From: Candidatus Pseudobacter hemicellulosilyticus
GTDB lineage: Bacteria; Bacteroidota; Bacteroidia; Chitinophagales; Chitinophagaceae
DNA length: 64,000 bases
Assembly: GCA_029202545.1 (NCBI GenBank)
Contig: CP119311.1
Span: 3,968,001-4,032,000 of the forward strand
Reading direction: 5' to 3'
The notes under the pieces were generated by a model. The model was not told where the DNA came from. It did not search any database and worked only from the letters and a program-made list of their open reading frames with translations. A program made the translations under genes and the position numbers. How positions within the stretch are numbered: the first letter of the stretch is position 1; every line of letters begins with the position of its first letter. Positions 19,501 through 26,827 of the stretch are shown in pieces.

Positions 19501-19958
19501 ACGCTGACGCTTACGCCCATTAATGGCTGGCTGTTGTTGTCCGTAACCACGCCCGTTACCGTAGCGCGGGTTGGCGGCTCGGGATCTGTGGGGTAGCCGG
19601 GTGAAATAACGATGAGGTTACTGCCCATCTGGCGGTACTGCAGGCCGGAATTGTCCAGTAATTTATTGAGCGCTTCGGTTATGCTTGCATTCTTTACGGA
19701 AAAGTCCACTTTCCGGGACAGCAGGCTGAGATCGTAGTTGTAAATGAACCTGACCTTTCCCTTTTTTTCAATGGCATTCAGCACCGTGCGCAGCTCCGCT
19801 TTTTCAAAGCTGGCGGTGATGGTCTGGCTGAATACTTTCTCGGCATTGACCTGGGTGATAGCAAAGAAGAGAAGGAGAATGGAAAGCTTCATACATAGCA
19901 GGAATTTAAGCAGACAAGGCGTCAGCACTCCCCGGAAGGGAGGACCAGTTTTTTTCAT
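16503..19958 (-). CDS. SusC-family TonB-dependent receptor with STN domain
   Basis: This 1151-residue protein has an export signal (about 17-40, ending QVNA), an STN domain (about 47-110, LRTVLNAIEKKGKVRFIYNYD), a carboxypeptidase-regulatory-like domain (about 130-210, GVVTDNNSQPLMGVSV), the SusC box LNEVVVVGYGTQ, a plug (IKVRGFGSISAGTGPLIVVD, IDKIDVLKDASSAAIYGSRG) and a beta barrel ending TFGINIGF. The STN domain fits signalling to the FecR encoded upstream. SusD is immediately downstream. Because that fecR is frameshifted in this sequence, regulation of the locus may be altered. Confidence 0.95.
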   Translation of the reverse strand: MKKTGPPFRGVLTPCLLKFLLCMKLSILLLFFAITQVNAEKVFSQTITASFEKAELRTVLNAIEKKGKVRFIYNYDLSLLSRKVDFSVKNASITEALNKLLDNSGLQYRQMGSNLIVISPGYPTDPEPPTRATVTGVVTDNNSQPLMGVSVSVKASTLGTVTDENGRYTLNIPSGNAVLLFSIVGFAPQEQALSGKSVLNVTLTAISINLNEVVVVGYGTQKKASVTGAIASVPMNEISDMPVANVATALQGKISGVVIQQNSGSPGRTPAIKVRGFGSISAGTGPLIVVDGNIVPASVFGLLDAEEIDKIDVLKDASSAAIYGSRGANGVILVTTKKGVSGKPRLGLNMYTGFQQVTNKIPLMNSQEFAAFAKEAANNAYLDNVPGASVDDPNSVRPSNYLRYRYPRGDLFDWFNFDDPAKVAALPYYDFQDLIFRTAPISNYQFSASGGSDNVRYAVSAGYLTQKGIIKRSAMDRYTLRANVDLKAAPKLTIGMNINPSYRITDEVRSDGHWSENGIINAALTAMPLAPIYNENGGYSSQTALAALYNYPGITNPVANITEYNSKFHQLNLLSSAYAEYQFLPNLKYRVSGNAIIYSNRRNVFTTSKMPLNQQLPPTAATGYAFTEQSLSWLVNQVLTYKTSLWKHHNLEVLAGMESNKLQYQSSQGNGGTFANDIVQTLNAAGQPLSVTSQITENATVSYFARIDYNYKTKYLLKLSVRRDGSSIFGPDKRFGTFPAASIGWRLTEEPFLYALPAVSELKLRASYGLSGNNSFNNYYPYVGGVGSTNYAFSDNLVTGLAMNSLGNTGLSWERNQQLDLGMDIGLFKNRLTITVDYYDRITRDLLLSVNVPTLTGFGSAFKNMGKMNNKGFEFGVSSYNLTGAFTWNTSANLSFNRNKVLALGPTGDPILSGSGVGETNKTMIGEPIGSFFGYKAIGVFRDAADLAAHPHDNTSRPGDVKYADVNGDKVLDAKDRTIIGNNQPDFIYGINNSFSYKNIDLAVSLQGTQGGQILNLSRRFFNNQEGGGNNLAIVLDRWRSPENPGNGTEPRANARTTGNNNAVSSRWVEDGSYLRIQNISLGYKLSKAAANRLGLQSLRFYASAQNLHTWSNYMNYNPEVSNYEGPLTGGVDYGSYPLAKTVTFGINIGF

Positions 19959-20073
19959 AACTTTGTTTTGATGTTTAAGAGAAGGAAACCCAACGATTTT
20001 GCCGATCCCAGGGTTTCTGATCGTTAGACTTTGTCGGGGAATGTTTGCCGCATTTCCCGATTTTTTTTGGCTG

Positions 20074-21157
20074 TTACTTGTAAATATTTATCTCATGGTT
20101 ATTGATTTTAAAGGTAAATGGCCGTGACGCCTGCAGGGCAGCGAGTACTTCCGCTATCGTTTCGTTCTCGAACTTTGCATGGAACCTGTAACGCGCTATG
20201 GCAGGATCAGTAATTGATATTTTTACATTGTACCATCTTTCCATTTCGTTGGCGATGTCCCGGAAATCCTCTCCGTCAAACACCAACTTATTATATACCC
20301 AGGCTGTTTCTACCAGTGATGTATCTGCAAGGTTATGTTTGAGCTGTTGGACAGTGATAGGTTTCAATGGCTGGTCTTCCTGGTTGTCAGCTGATCTGTT
20401 CACTACAACTTTCTCGTGCGGGTGCAGGAGAAGGGCTTTCTCCCGGCTGTCGCCCGTTCTGCGCACCTGTACCAGGCCGCGGATCAGGGTAGCTTCTGTC
20501 CTGTCATCATTCGGATAGCTCTTTACGTTGAAGGCCGTTCCCAATACTTCAACGTGCAGATCACGGGTATGGACAATGAAAGGACTGGCTGCCTGTTTGG
20601 TAACATCAAAATAGGCTTCGCCCTCCAGTTCAACCTCGCGGGAAGAGTCCGCAAAGTTTTTGGGGGTAACGGAGACGGCTGTCTGAGTTGAGCCATACTA
20701 CTGTGCCGTCCGGAAGCAGGATCCTGGACCTGGCGCCAGGATTGGCGATAGTGGCTGTAAAGGAGGAAGTGGCTGTATCGGGCTGGCCCTGGTCTTTTTT
20801 GTTATATTGCCAGAGCCAGGCGCAAACGATCAGGCCGCTTATAACCGCCGCAATGGCCAGGAGGGTACGGATGGATCCGGGACGGCCCGGGGGCGGGGAG
20901 ACTGGTCCCTGCTTTTCTTCTGTGCCGGGGGTACGGTCGGCCGCCCTGTGCAGGATCTGTCGGAAATGCGCTTCCGGATCCTCCTGCTCACTGGCGGAGG
21001 AGAAAACGGGTGTGGTCCAGTAATCATCCATGACAGACAGGAAATAAGCATCTTTCGGGTACTCCTGCAGCAGGGCCTCCAGCTCCTGCAATTCTGCCGG
21101 AGACGCTTCTCCGGACAGCTTTCTGGCAATTAATTGCGTGATCCTTTCTTTATCCAT
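20074..21157 (-). pseudogene. FecR-family anti-sigma factor gene with a single-base frameshift
   Basis: Two adjacent frames together make one FecR. The first (21157 down to a TGA at 20630) covers the cytosolic N-terminus, a TM helix (IRTLLAIAAVISGLIVCAWLW) and the start of the FecR domain (WLNSDSRLRYP). The second continues with REVELEGEAYFDV, VEVLGTAFNVKSYPNDD and a DUF4974 C-terminus ending at 20074. The break is at a C5A5 run of the coding strand (plus-strand T5G5, 20657-20666). Removing one C restores KNFADSSREVEL and a single 360-residue protein of normal length. Possible causes are a real indel, a sequencing error in the homopolymer, or +1 ribosomal slippage at CCC-C. As read literally, the product lacks most of its periplasmic sensor. 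Confidence 0.85.
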
Positions 21158-21217
21158 TGAACCTTGGTTACTGATAAAGACAGGAAAATGAAGCGCATAC
21201 CTTAAAGGCGCGGTAAA

Positions 21218-21817
21218 TTATTTTTTGCTCGTTTTCCGGGGAAAGCTGGTGAAATGGGATTGTACTTTTTCTGAGATGCGTTTCAGGGCAATGACCATCT
21301 GTGCGTCTACGGTATTGACGGTAAGGTTGAGGATCTCTGCCACGTCTTTATAACGGAGGCCGTCTTCCCGTACCAGTTTGAAGATCATTTTGCAGCGTGG
21401 GGGCAGGGATTCCACGGCTGCCGTGATCCGGGCCTGGAGCTCAGCACTGATCATGCGCTGATCCGGCGCCTGGTCGTGCCCCAGTTCAATATCCAGGTGA
21501 TTGAAAGGCTCGGTGATCTGCCGGTGGGCTTTGGAGGAGAGGTAATTGAGTGAGCTGTTCTTGACGGCTACATACAGATATACGCGGATATTGGTGATAG
21601 CCGTAGCATTTTCCCGCTGCTTCCAGAGCTTGACAAATACATCGTCCACGATCTCGTCGGCTGCTTCTTTGATCTTGATAATGGAATAAGCGAACTGATT
21701 GAGGCGGGGGCTGTAATACCGGAACAACTGCCGGAAAGCGGGTTCATCACCAGCTGCAAGCTGCTGTGGGTTGATAAGGGGCTCCTGCTCACTGGTATGA
21801 CGTGGAGTGGTTGGCAA
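21218..21817 (-). CDS. ECF-type RNA polymerase sigma factor (FecI-like)
   Basis: This 199-residue protein has region 2 (AAGDEPAFRQLFRYYSPRL, EAADEIVDDVFVKLWKQR) and region 4 (SLPPRCKMIFKLVREDG, YKDVAEILNLTVNTVDAQMV helix-turn-helix). It lies 60 nt upstream of the frameshifted fecR and leads the second SusCD operon. The start is a TTG (complement of 21815-21817); an in-frame stop sits directly before it and there is no usable in-frame ATG before region 2, so the non-ATG start is hard to avoid. If the FecR partner is truly broken, this sigma factor may be constitutively free or unable to be activated, depending on its FecR type. Confidence 0.9.
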   Translation of the reverse strand: MPTTPRHTSEQEPLINPQQLAAGDEPAFRQLFRYYSPRLNQFAYSIIKIKEAADEIVDDVFVKLWKQRENATAITNIRVYLYVAVKNSSLNYLSSKAHRQITEPFNHLDIELGHDQAPDQRMISAELQARITAAVESLPPRCKMIFKLVREDGLRYKDVAEILNLTVNTVDAQMVIALKRISEKVQSHFTSFPRKTSKK

Positions 21818-21970
21818 TCAATCAATCGTTTTAGTGTACTGATAAACCTGCTATGGATGCATGGATCAGGTTGATCAATGGGTGTTCAATCCGGCAATCA
21901 AAATACGGATTTTTTGGGAATGGCCTGGTAACCTTATGCCAGGAGTGTAGGCGGAGGGATCAGGTGAGGG

Positions 21971-22012
21971 ACTGAAAAGAAAAAGCCTTCTGTATTTTGC
22001 AGAAGGCTTTTT
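21971..22012 (-). terminator. Terminator of tRNA-Leu(GAG)
   Basis: A hairpin with AAAAGCCTTCTG / CAGAAGGCTTTT arms and a short loop is followed on the minus strand by a T-rich tail. It starts 2 nt after the tRNA 3' end. Confidence 0.88.
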
Positions 22013-22013
22013 G

Positions 22014-22097
22014 TGCCCAGGACAAGATTCGAACTTGCACGCCAGTTACGGCACTACCACCTCAAAGTAGCTTGTCTACCAGTTTCAACACCTGGGC
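22014..22097 (-). tRNA. tRNA-Leu (anticodon GAG)
   Basis: The 84-nt gene, read on the minus strand, has a 7-bp acceptor (GCCCAGG / CCTGGGC), a D arm, an anticodon stem CTACT/GGTAG with loop TTGAGGT giving anticodon GAG, a long variable arm as expected for a class II tRNA, and a T arm with TTCGAAT. The 3' CCA is not encoded. A terminator follows directly. Confidence 0.95.
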
Positions 22098-22129
22098 TTC
22101 CCGTAGGGGTTGCAAATGTAAAACCTTTT

Positions 22130-23296
22130 CTAATTAGTTAGCGCATTATTTTTTAAAACTATCCGGAAAGTTGTTCCTTTTCCGGGTTCGGAATGTTTTA
22201 CAAAGAGTTCGCCGCGGTGGTATTGCTCAATGATCCGGCGGGACAGGCTAAGCCCCAGGCCCCAGCCACGTTTTTTGGTGGTGAAACCTGGTTTGAAGAC
22301 TTTCCGGATATGCTGGAGGCTGATGCCTTTGCCGGTATCGCTGACATCGATCAGTACCTGCTGGCCCTGCTCCTGCATGCTCACGGTGATCTGCCCCTTG
22401 CCTTCCATGGCGTCCAGTGCATTCTTGAGCAGGTTCTCAATGACCCAGTCAAACAGGGGCGGGGAGATGCTGGCGGTCATGCTGCTGGCCCCGTGGGTGT
22501 CCAATGTGAAATGGACACGACCGGAAGAGCGCTTCCGCATATATTCTATCATCGAGTTCACCTGGCCTATCAGCTCATGCCGTTCCAGGTGAGGCGTGCT
22601 GCCGATCTTTCCAAAACGGTCGGAGACCAGCTTGAGCCGGTTGATATCCTTTTCCAGCTCGGCCACTATCTTATCATTGCTATGACTTTCTTTCAGCATT
22701 TCCACCCAGCCCTGCAGGGAGGTTAGTGGAGTGCCCAGCTGGTGGGCCGTTTCCTTGGCCATACCGGCCCAGACCTGGTTCTGTGCAGAGCGGGCGGTCA
22801 TGGTCAGCGCCGTAATAGTGATCACAATAAAAAGCGTTACAATGAACAGCTGCACCAGCGGGTAATAGCGCACCTGGTTCAGCAGGGAGGTATGCCCATA
22901 ATAATAGTGATTGATGCGGGTGGAGTCCCGGGGATCGGTCCAGGTGATGGGCTCATTGCTGGAACGGAACTCTTCCAGCTGTCTGTGCAGGAAGGTACTG
23001 TCGGCCGCAATGCTGGCAGCGTCCAGGTTCACATACTGGGTGATCTGGTCCTGCTCGTCCGTTTCAATAATAGGGATACTGGTGTTCCCGGTAATGATAA
23101 TGCCTGCCAGCTGGTCGCTCAGACCAGTAGTATCATTCAGCAGCAGTTTACCGGCTTCCACCCATTGGGCTACTTTCTGTCTTTCCTCACCGGCTATCTT
23201 CCGCGCCAGGTACTGGGAATAGAAGATGGTGCCACTCACAATAGCAATAGCTATGAGGGCCAGACCTGTTCTCCAGTTGAATAATGGCTGAATCAT
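22130..23296 (-). CDS. Membrane sensor histidine kinase
   Basis: This 388-residue protein has two TM helices (about 9-28 and 146-167) flanking a periplasmic sensor of about 115 residues with no recognised fold name. A dimerisation and phosphoacceptor region follows, with His185 in KETAHQLGTPLTSLQGW, and then an HATPase domain: N box ENLLKNALDAM (287-297), G1 DTGKGI (320-325) and G2 WGLGLS (345-350). The C-terminal end is complete. There is no response regulator beside it, so it is an orphan kinase here. It is divergent from the GT2 gene, 99 nt away. The signal it detects is unknown. Confidence 0.9.
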   Translation of the reverse strand: MIQPLFNWRTGLALIAIAIVSGTIFYSQYLARKIAGEERQKVAQWVEAGKLLLNDTTGLSDQLAGIIITGNTSIPIIETDEQDQITQYVNLDAASIAADSTFLHRQLEEFRSSNEPITWTDPRDSTRINHYYYGHTSLLNQVRYYPLVQLFIVTLFIVITITALTMTARSAQNQVWAGMAKETAHQLGTPLTSLQGWVEMLKESHSNDKIVAELEKDINRLKLVSDRFGKIGSTPHLERHELIGQVNSMIEYMRKRSSGRVHFTLDTHGASSMTASISPPLFDWVIENLLKNALDAMEGKGQITVSMQEQGQQVLIDVSDTGKGISLQHIRKVFKPGFTTKKRGWGLGLSLSRRIIEQYHRGELFVKHSEPGKGTTFRIVLKNNALTN

Positions 23297-23395
23297 GCAA
23301 CTAATATACGCAAATGACGCATTGCCGGCCGCTTGTCGGCGGAATCCCTAAAAAAACCTTTTTTTGCAACTGCTGACTGGATATATTCGCAGAAT

Positions 23396-24424
23396 ATGAC
23401 TACTCCTTTAGTATCCATAGTGATCCTTAACTGGAATGGGCGGCATCACCTGGCCCAGTTCCTGCCATCGGTGATGGCTTCGGTATATGGTAATAAGGAA
23501 GTGGTGGTGATAGACAATGCCTCTACGGATGATTCCGTGACCTTCCTGCGGCAGCAGTATCCCGCTGTGCGGGTAGTGCAGCTGGAGCGCAACTTTGGCT
23601 TTGCACAGGGATACAATGAAGGATTGAAACAGGTGGCGGCCGATTACTACGTGCTGCTGAACTCTGATGTGGAAGTAACACCGGGATGGATTGAGCCGGT
23701 GGTGCGGCTGATGGAAAAAGATCCGGCTATCGCGGTCAGTCAACCGAAGATCCTGCAATACCACAATAAAACATTGTTTGAATATGCCGGCGCTGCCGGT
23801 GGCTGGCTGGATTGCCTGGGTTATCCTTTTGCCCGCGGCCGTGTGTTTGATGTTTGTGAAACGGACAATGGCCAGTATGATGAGCCGGCGCCCATTTTCT
23901 GGGCCGGTGGCTGCGCTATGTTTGTCAAAGCAGCTGTTTATCAGGAGCTGGGCGGACTGGATAATTATTTCTTTGCACACCAGGAAGAAATAGATCTCTG
24001 CTGGCGGGTACAGCTGGCAGGGTATAAGGTATATGCCTGCCCGCAGTCGGCAGTATATCATGTAGGTGGCGGCACCTTGCCCAAGGGCAATGCCCGTAAA
24101 GTATTCCTCAACTTCCGGAACAACCTGATTATGATGGCCAAGAACCTGCCGGTGGGCGAGGCCGTGGGAAAGATCTTTGTACGTTTCTGGCTGGATGCCG
24201 TCTCTGCCTGGAAATCATTACTGGCCGGAGAGTGGAATTATTTCTGGGCCGTGCTTTGTGCGCATGTGGCTTTCTTCGGCTGGCTGTTCAGTGGCCCCAG
24301 GCAGGTCACAGGACGCAGGGATAAACAATTGTTATTGAATGGGTACCTGCATAAAAGCGTGGTCTGGTGCCACTTTGCAAAGGGGTTGAAGACTTTTGAA
24401 GAAATTGTTGGGAAGAAATGCTGA
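23396..24424 (+). CDS. GT2-family glycosyltransferase
   Basis: This 342-residue protein begins with the GT-A fold motif VSIVILNWNG (6-15), followed by VVIDNASTDDS (37-47), the DxD-type NSD motif (89-91, LLNSDVEVTPGW) and a later GGCAMFVKAAVY...FFAHQEEIDLCWR stretch typical of rhamnosyl/WcaA-like transferases. The last ~70 residues are hydrophobic in part and may associate with the membrane. It should transfer a sugar from a nucleotide donor to a surface polysaccharide or lipid-linked acceptor. The ATG at 23396 is preferred to an in-frame TTG 63 nt upstream because it starts just before the first beta strand. No other polysaccharide genes are near. Confidence 0.9.
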   Translation: MTTPLVSIVILNWNGRHHLAQFLPSVMASVYGNKEVVVIDNASTDDSVTFLRQQYPAVRVVQLERNFGFAQGYNEGLKQVAADYYVLLNSDVEVTPGWIEPVVRLMEKDPAIAVSQPKILQYHNKTLFEYAGAAGGWLDCLGYPFARGRVFDVCETDNGQYDEPAPIFWAGGCAMFVKAAVYQELGGLDNYFFAHQEEIDLCWRVQLAGYKVYACPQSAVYHVGGGTLPKGNARKVFLNFRNNLIMMAKNLPVGEAVGKIFVRFWLDAVSAWKSLLAGEWNYFWAVLCAHVAFFGWLFSGPRQVTGRRDKQLLLNGYLHKSVVWCHFAKGLKTFEEIVGKKC

Positions 24425-24468
24425 TTTTTTTGACATAACTATTACATTTGCACTCGCAATTCATTGTT

Positions 24469-24675
24469 ATGGAGCAACATCTCGAAAAAGATTACCGCGA
24501 TAAAGATTTCAAACGTAACTGGGTGAACTCTTCATCATTCTTATTTTACCTGCAGGTATTTTGTGTAATGGCCTTTGTACTGGGCGGTTGCTACAGTTTA
24601 TACAAGGCTGGTTACAAAGGAAAACCTGAGGTGACTATTCAGCCAAGTACTCAATACACTCCCGAGTACAAATAA
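24469..24675 (+). CDS. Small single-span membrane protein of unknown function
   Basis: This 68-residue protein has a charged N-terminus (EKDYRDKDFKRNW), one hydrophobic segment (about 25-48, with LGGC at its end) and a polar, Pro/Tyr-containing tail. The ATG at 24469 is preferred to an upstream in-frame non-ATG start. A TAnnTTTG match (TACATTTG, 24443-24450) lies 18 nt upstream of the ATG. I do not recognise the family. It sits between the glycosyltransferase and the tRNA-Gly/tRNA-Leu pair, with no obvious functional partner. Confidence 0.6.
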   Translation: MEQHLEKDYRDKDFKRNWVNSSSFLFYLQVFCVMAFVLGGCYSLYKAGYKGKPEVTIQPSTQYTPEYK

Positions 24676-24701
24676 TTTTTTCAAAAAAAGGGAAGAAAAA
24701 T

Positions 24702-24731
24702 TTTGCAGTAATAATCTATTCCCTATTTTTG
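24702..24731 (+). promoter_or_regulatory. Promoter for the tRNA-Gly/tRNA-Leu genes
   Basis: TTTG (24702-24705), 18 nt, then TATTTTTG (24724-24731) matches the Bacteroidota -33 TTTG and -7 TAnnTTTG elements. It lies about 110 nt before the tRNA-Gly 5' end. Confidence 0.6.
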
Positions 24732-24843
24732 CACTCCCAATTCAAACACAGCTCTTTATCATCTGTTCTTCGGGCGGACTTCGGTAAAAGAAATCAGAAC
24801 GAAAAGAAACAAAATTGGTGTTTCAACAGAAGATAGCATATAT

Positions 24844-24916
24844 GCGGAAGTAGCTCAGCTGGTAGAGCATCACCTTGCCAAGGTGAGGGTCGCGGGTTCG
24901 AATCTCGTCTTCCGCT
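24844..24916 (+). tRNA. tRNA-Gly (anticodon GCC)
   Basis: The 73-nt gene has acceptor arms GCGGAAG / CTTCCGC, a D arm, an anticodon stem TCACC/GGTGA with loop TTGCCAA (anticodon GCC), and a T arm with GGTTCGAATC. The 3' CCA is not encoded. Confidence 0.96.
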
Positions 24917-24922
24917 CTAAAG

Positions 24923-24955
24923 ATTCCATCCTGCCTTGCGCGGATGGAATTTTTT
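24923..24955 (+). terminator. Terminator between tRNA-Gly and tRNA-Leu
   Basis: A 9-bp stem (ATTCCATCC / GGATGGAAT) with a 10-nt loop is followed by a T run. It would separate or attenuate expression of tRNA-Leu relative to tRNA-Gly, since I found no strong separate promoter for tRNA-Leu. Confidence 0.75.
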
Positions 24956-24988
24956 GTTTAGGGCATTTTGTCTTCCATGTTTTCACTT

Positions 24989-25074
24989 ACCTGAGTGGTG
25001 GAACTGGTAGACACGCCGGACTTAAAATCCTGTGGCCCGTAAGGGCCGTGCGGGTTCAACTCCCGCCTCAGGTA
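24989..25074 (+). tRNA. tRNA-Leu (anticodon UAA)
   Basis: The 86-nt class II tRNA has acceptor arms ACCTGAG / CTCAGGT, anticodon loop CTTAAAA (anticodon TAA), a long variable arm (GTGGCCCGTAAGGGCC) and T arm GGGTTCAACTCCC. One pair in the anticodon stem looks mismatched (C:T at the second pair from the outside). The 3' CCA is not encoded. Confidence 0.93.
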
Positions 25075-25099
25075 CAGGACAGACAAAATGCTTAACAGG

Positions 25100-25126
25100 A
25101 AAGCCGCTCATTGAGCGGCTTTTTTA
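25100..25126 (+). terminator. Terminator after tRNA-Leu(UAA)
   Basis: A GC-rich stem (AAGCCGCTC / GAGCGGCTT) with a 3-nt loop is followed by T residues. It closes the tRNA transcription unit. Confidence 0.9.
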
Positions 25127-25273
25127 TTTTCTTTTAAGCAGAAGACTATGAGACATTATTCGAAGAGTCAACAGGGAGGTAACGCTTTTGTATATACGCT
25201 ATATTAGGAAGCAGGCCGGACATTCCTGTAACCGGCATTCGCCTGCAACTCCGAAAAAAACAGCGCTGCTTTT

Positions 25274-25314
25274 GGTTCGTCCCAAAAAAAAGCTCCCGGA
25301 AATGTTCCGGGAGC
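25274..25314 (-). terminator. Terminator of the HmuY-like operon, fused to a dispersed repeat end
   Basis: On the minus strand the stem GCTCCCGGAA / TTCCGGGAGC (25292-25314, 3-nt loop) is followed by eight T residues and then by GGGACGAACC (25274-25283). That last sequence, with neighbouring bases on its far side (CGCTGC, TTTT), is the same as one end of the repeat array at 45.7-46.2 kb. Confidence 0.88.
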
Positions 25315-25346
25315 CAGTAGTTTTTCATGACTATTGAAAGTATTTT

Positions 25347-26021
25347 CTAATACACGATATAAATGATATACTCTTTCATTTCCAATGTACGTCCTGCATT
25401 CACCAGCTTCACCCAGTGGCCCTGGTCATAATCTGTATCAATAGGCAGTGTCTGCGGGAGCCTGCCACCTATGGTCCTGTCTGTGATAGTCTCTATGTTC
25501 AGCGGCGTTTCCTCTCCGTTAATCCGGGATATGAGTGACATGCTGGTCTTCTCCTTGTCTCCAATAAAGTAACGCAGGCCGCTGAGGTTAAGGCGTTCTC
25601 CACGGCCCGAATTAACCGTATTTTTTATGTAACGGGTATCCAGCGCCGGCCAGTTGTTCACTAATTTGAGGTAATAGACCTGCTCACTGCCATCCTCTTT
25701 TTTGAGGGTATACCTGGTGCCGGTTGTCAGCGGCACTGCTGTGCCGGAAGCAGGGCTGATGCTGGCGCCTGCTGCAAGGCTGATAACGGGGCTGATAGTC
25801 TCGGGCAGCAACACAGGCCAGGGCCAGTATACTACCAGGCTATCGTCCTTTATGGCGGCCTCCAGGATGGTTTCTCCGGCAGTAATGCTGAACGAATGGA
25901 GGGCCTGTACAGGTTCGTTCCTGTATTCGGTTTCTTTTTTGCAGGCCATAAGGGCTACAAAGAGGCAGGCAATGAAACAGGATGCCAGGCGCCAGCGATA
26001 TGAATAGTTGTGCATGTTCAT
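25347..26021 (-). CDS. DUF5018-like lipoprotein, third gene of HmuY-like operon
   Basis: This 224-residue protein has a lipoprotein signal ending in LMACKK (Cys27). Residues about 38-120 form a DUF5018-like beta sandwich (FSITAGETILEAAIKDDSL, TISPVISLAAGASISPASG, YTLKKEDGSEQVYYLKLV). The C-terminal ~100 residues are beta-rich and not recognised. It starts 12 nt after the stop of the preceding lipoprotein gene, and a terminator follows. As part of an operon led by a HmuY-like protein, it is likely a cell-surface partner in heme or metal capture, but no ligand residues are identifiable. Confidence 0.75.
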   Translation of the reverse strand: MNMHNYSYRWRLASCFIACLFVALMACKKETEYRNEPVQALHSFSITAGETILEAAIKDDSLVVYWPWPVLLPETISPVISLAAGASISPASGTAVPLTTGTRYTLKKEDGSEQVYYLKLVNNWPALDTRYIKNTVNSGRGERLNLSGLRYFIGDKEKTSMSLISRINGEETPLNIETITDRTIGGRLPQTLPIDTDYDQGHWVKLVNAGRTLEMKEYIIYIVY

Positions 26022-26033
26022 TTTTTTAATTGC

Positions 26034-26813
26034 TTAGGAACGTTTTTTAACAATACGGATGGGGTTTTTCAGGGTGGCCTGTTTCTGGTAGCTGGTCAGT
26101 TTCACAGTATATAGGGCGTCTTCAGGCAGTGATTTCGCCATGGTTGTTTCATTGGTAGTGTTGTAATCAAACTTGCTGATGTAAACGCTGACATTATATC
26201 CTGCAGTAGGGTTCTCATTAATGCCCAGGGAGGCGTCCGCCATATTGTATTCCTTTTTGGTAGCCTGGTCTATCAGCAGCAGCTCGTTGAGATCGGCGGA
26301 AGGAACAATATTAAATCCGCCTACGCCAAAACCGACCCCCACATTGGTGGTGTTGACATAATCCATGGTGTATACCGTGGGATTGGCCGCGTCCGGGCTC
26401 AGCTCATTGAGCACCAGGTCCGGCTGCTGTGCGTCTATGATCACGGTATAGGTGCGCTCAGGGCCTTCAGCCGGAGATACTGTATAGGTCAGCGTTTTGC
26501 CGGATTTATACAGCTCAAAGACATTGATGGCGCTGCCTTCTTCTGAAGCTTTTACCGTAGCGCCTTCTGAACTGGTAATTACCGGGCTGATCACGGGCAT
26601 CAGGTAATGGAAGGGCAGGTACACCCGGATGGTATTGCTGTTGTCGTCAATAACACTCTGGATCGGTTCCTTTCCTTCCGGTACGTTGGGAATAATAAAT
26701 GCGGTGATCCTGTTGGGAGCGTCTTTAGTGTCGGTTTTGGTGCAGCTGGCAAAGGCAACCAATAACAGGCCTGCCAGAACGCTGTGCGTCCATTGTTGAA
26801 GTCTGACTGTCAT
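26034..26813 (-). CDS. DUF5018-like lipoprotein, second gene of HmuY-like operon
   Basis: This 259-residue protein has a lipoprotein signal (VAFASC, Cys24). The central part is DUF5018-like (ITAFIIPNVPEGKEPIQS, LMPVISPVITSSEGATVK, LTYTVSPAEGPERTYTVII). The C-terminal half is beta-rich and ends in an ALYTVKLTSYQKQA strand. It has the same overall plan as the next gene downstream, so the two may be distant duplicates. It is spaced 14 nt from the HmuY-like gene. A surface-exposed binding role is inferred from lipidation and operon position only. Confidence 0.75.
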   Translation of the reverse strand: MTVRLQQWTHSVLAGLLLVAFASCTKTDTKDAPNRITAFIIPNVPEGKEPIQSVIDDNSNTIRVYLPFHYLMPVISPVITSSEGATVKASEEGSAINVFELYKSGKTLTYTVSPAEGPERTYTVIIDAQQPDLVLNELSPDAANPTVYTMDYVNTTNVGVGFGVGGFNIVPSADLNELLLIDQATKKEYNMADASLGINENPTAGYNVSVYISKFDYNTTNETTMAKSLPEDALYTVKLTSYQKQATLKNPIRIVKKRS

Positions 26814-26827
26814 ATGATGATAAGAAT

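Noticed and set aside
15014..21817. Glycan utilisation locus with a predicted substrate
   Set aside because: SusC, SusD, FecR and sigma are clear, but there is no linked enzyme, so any substrate claim would be a guess.
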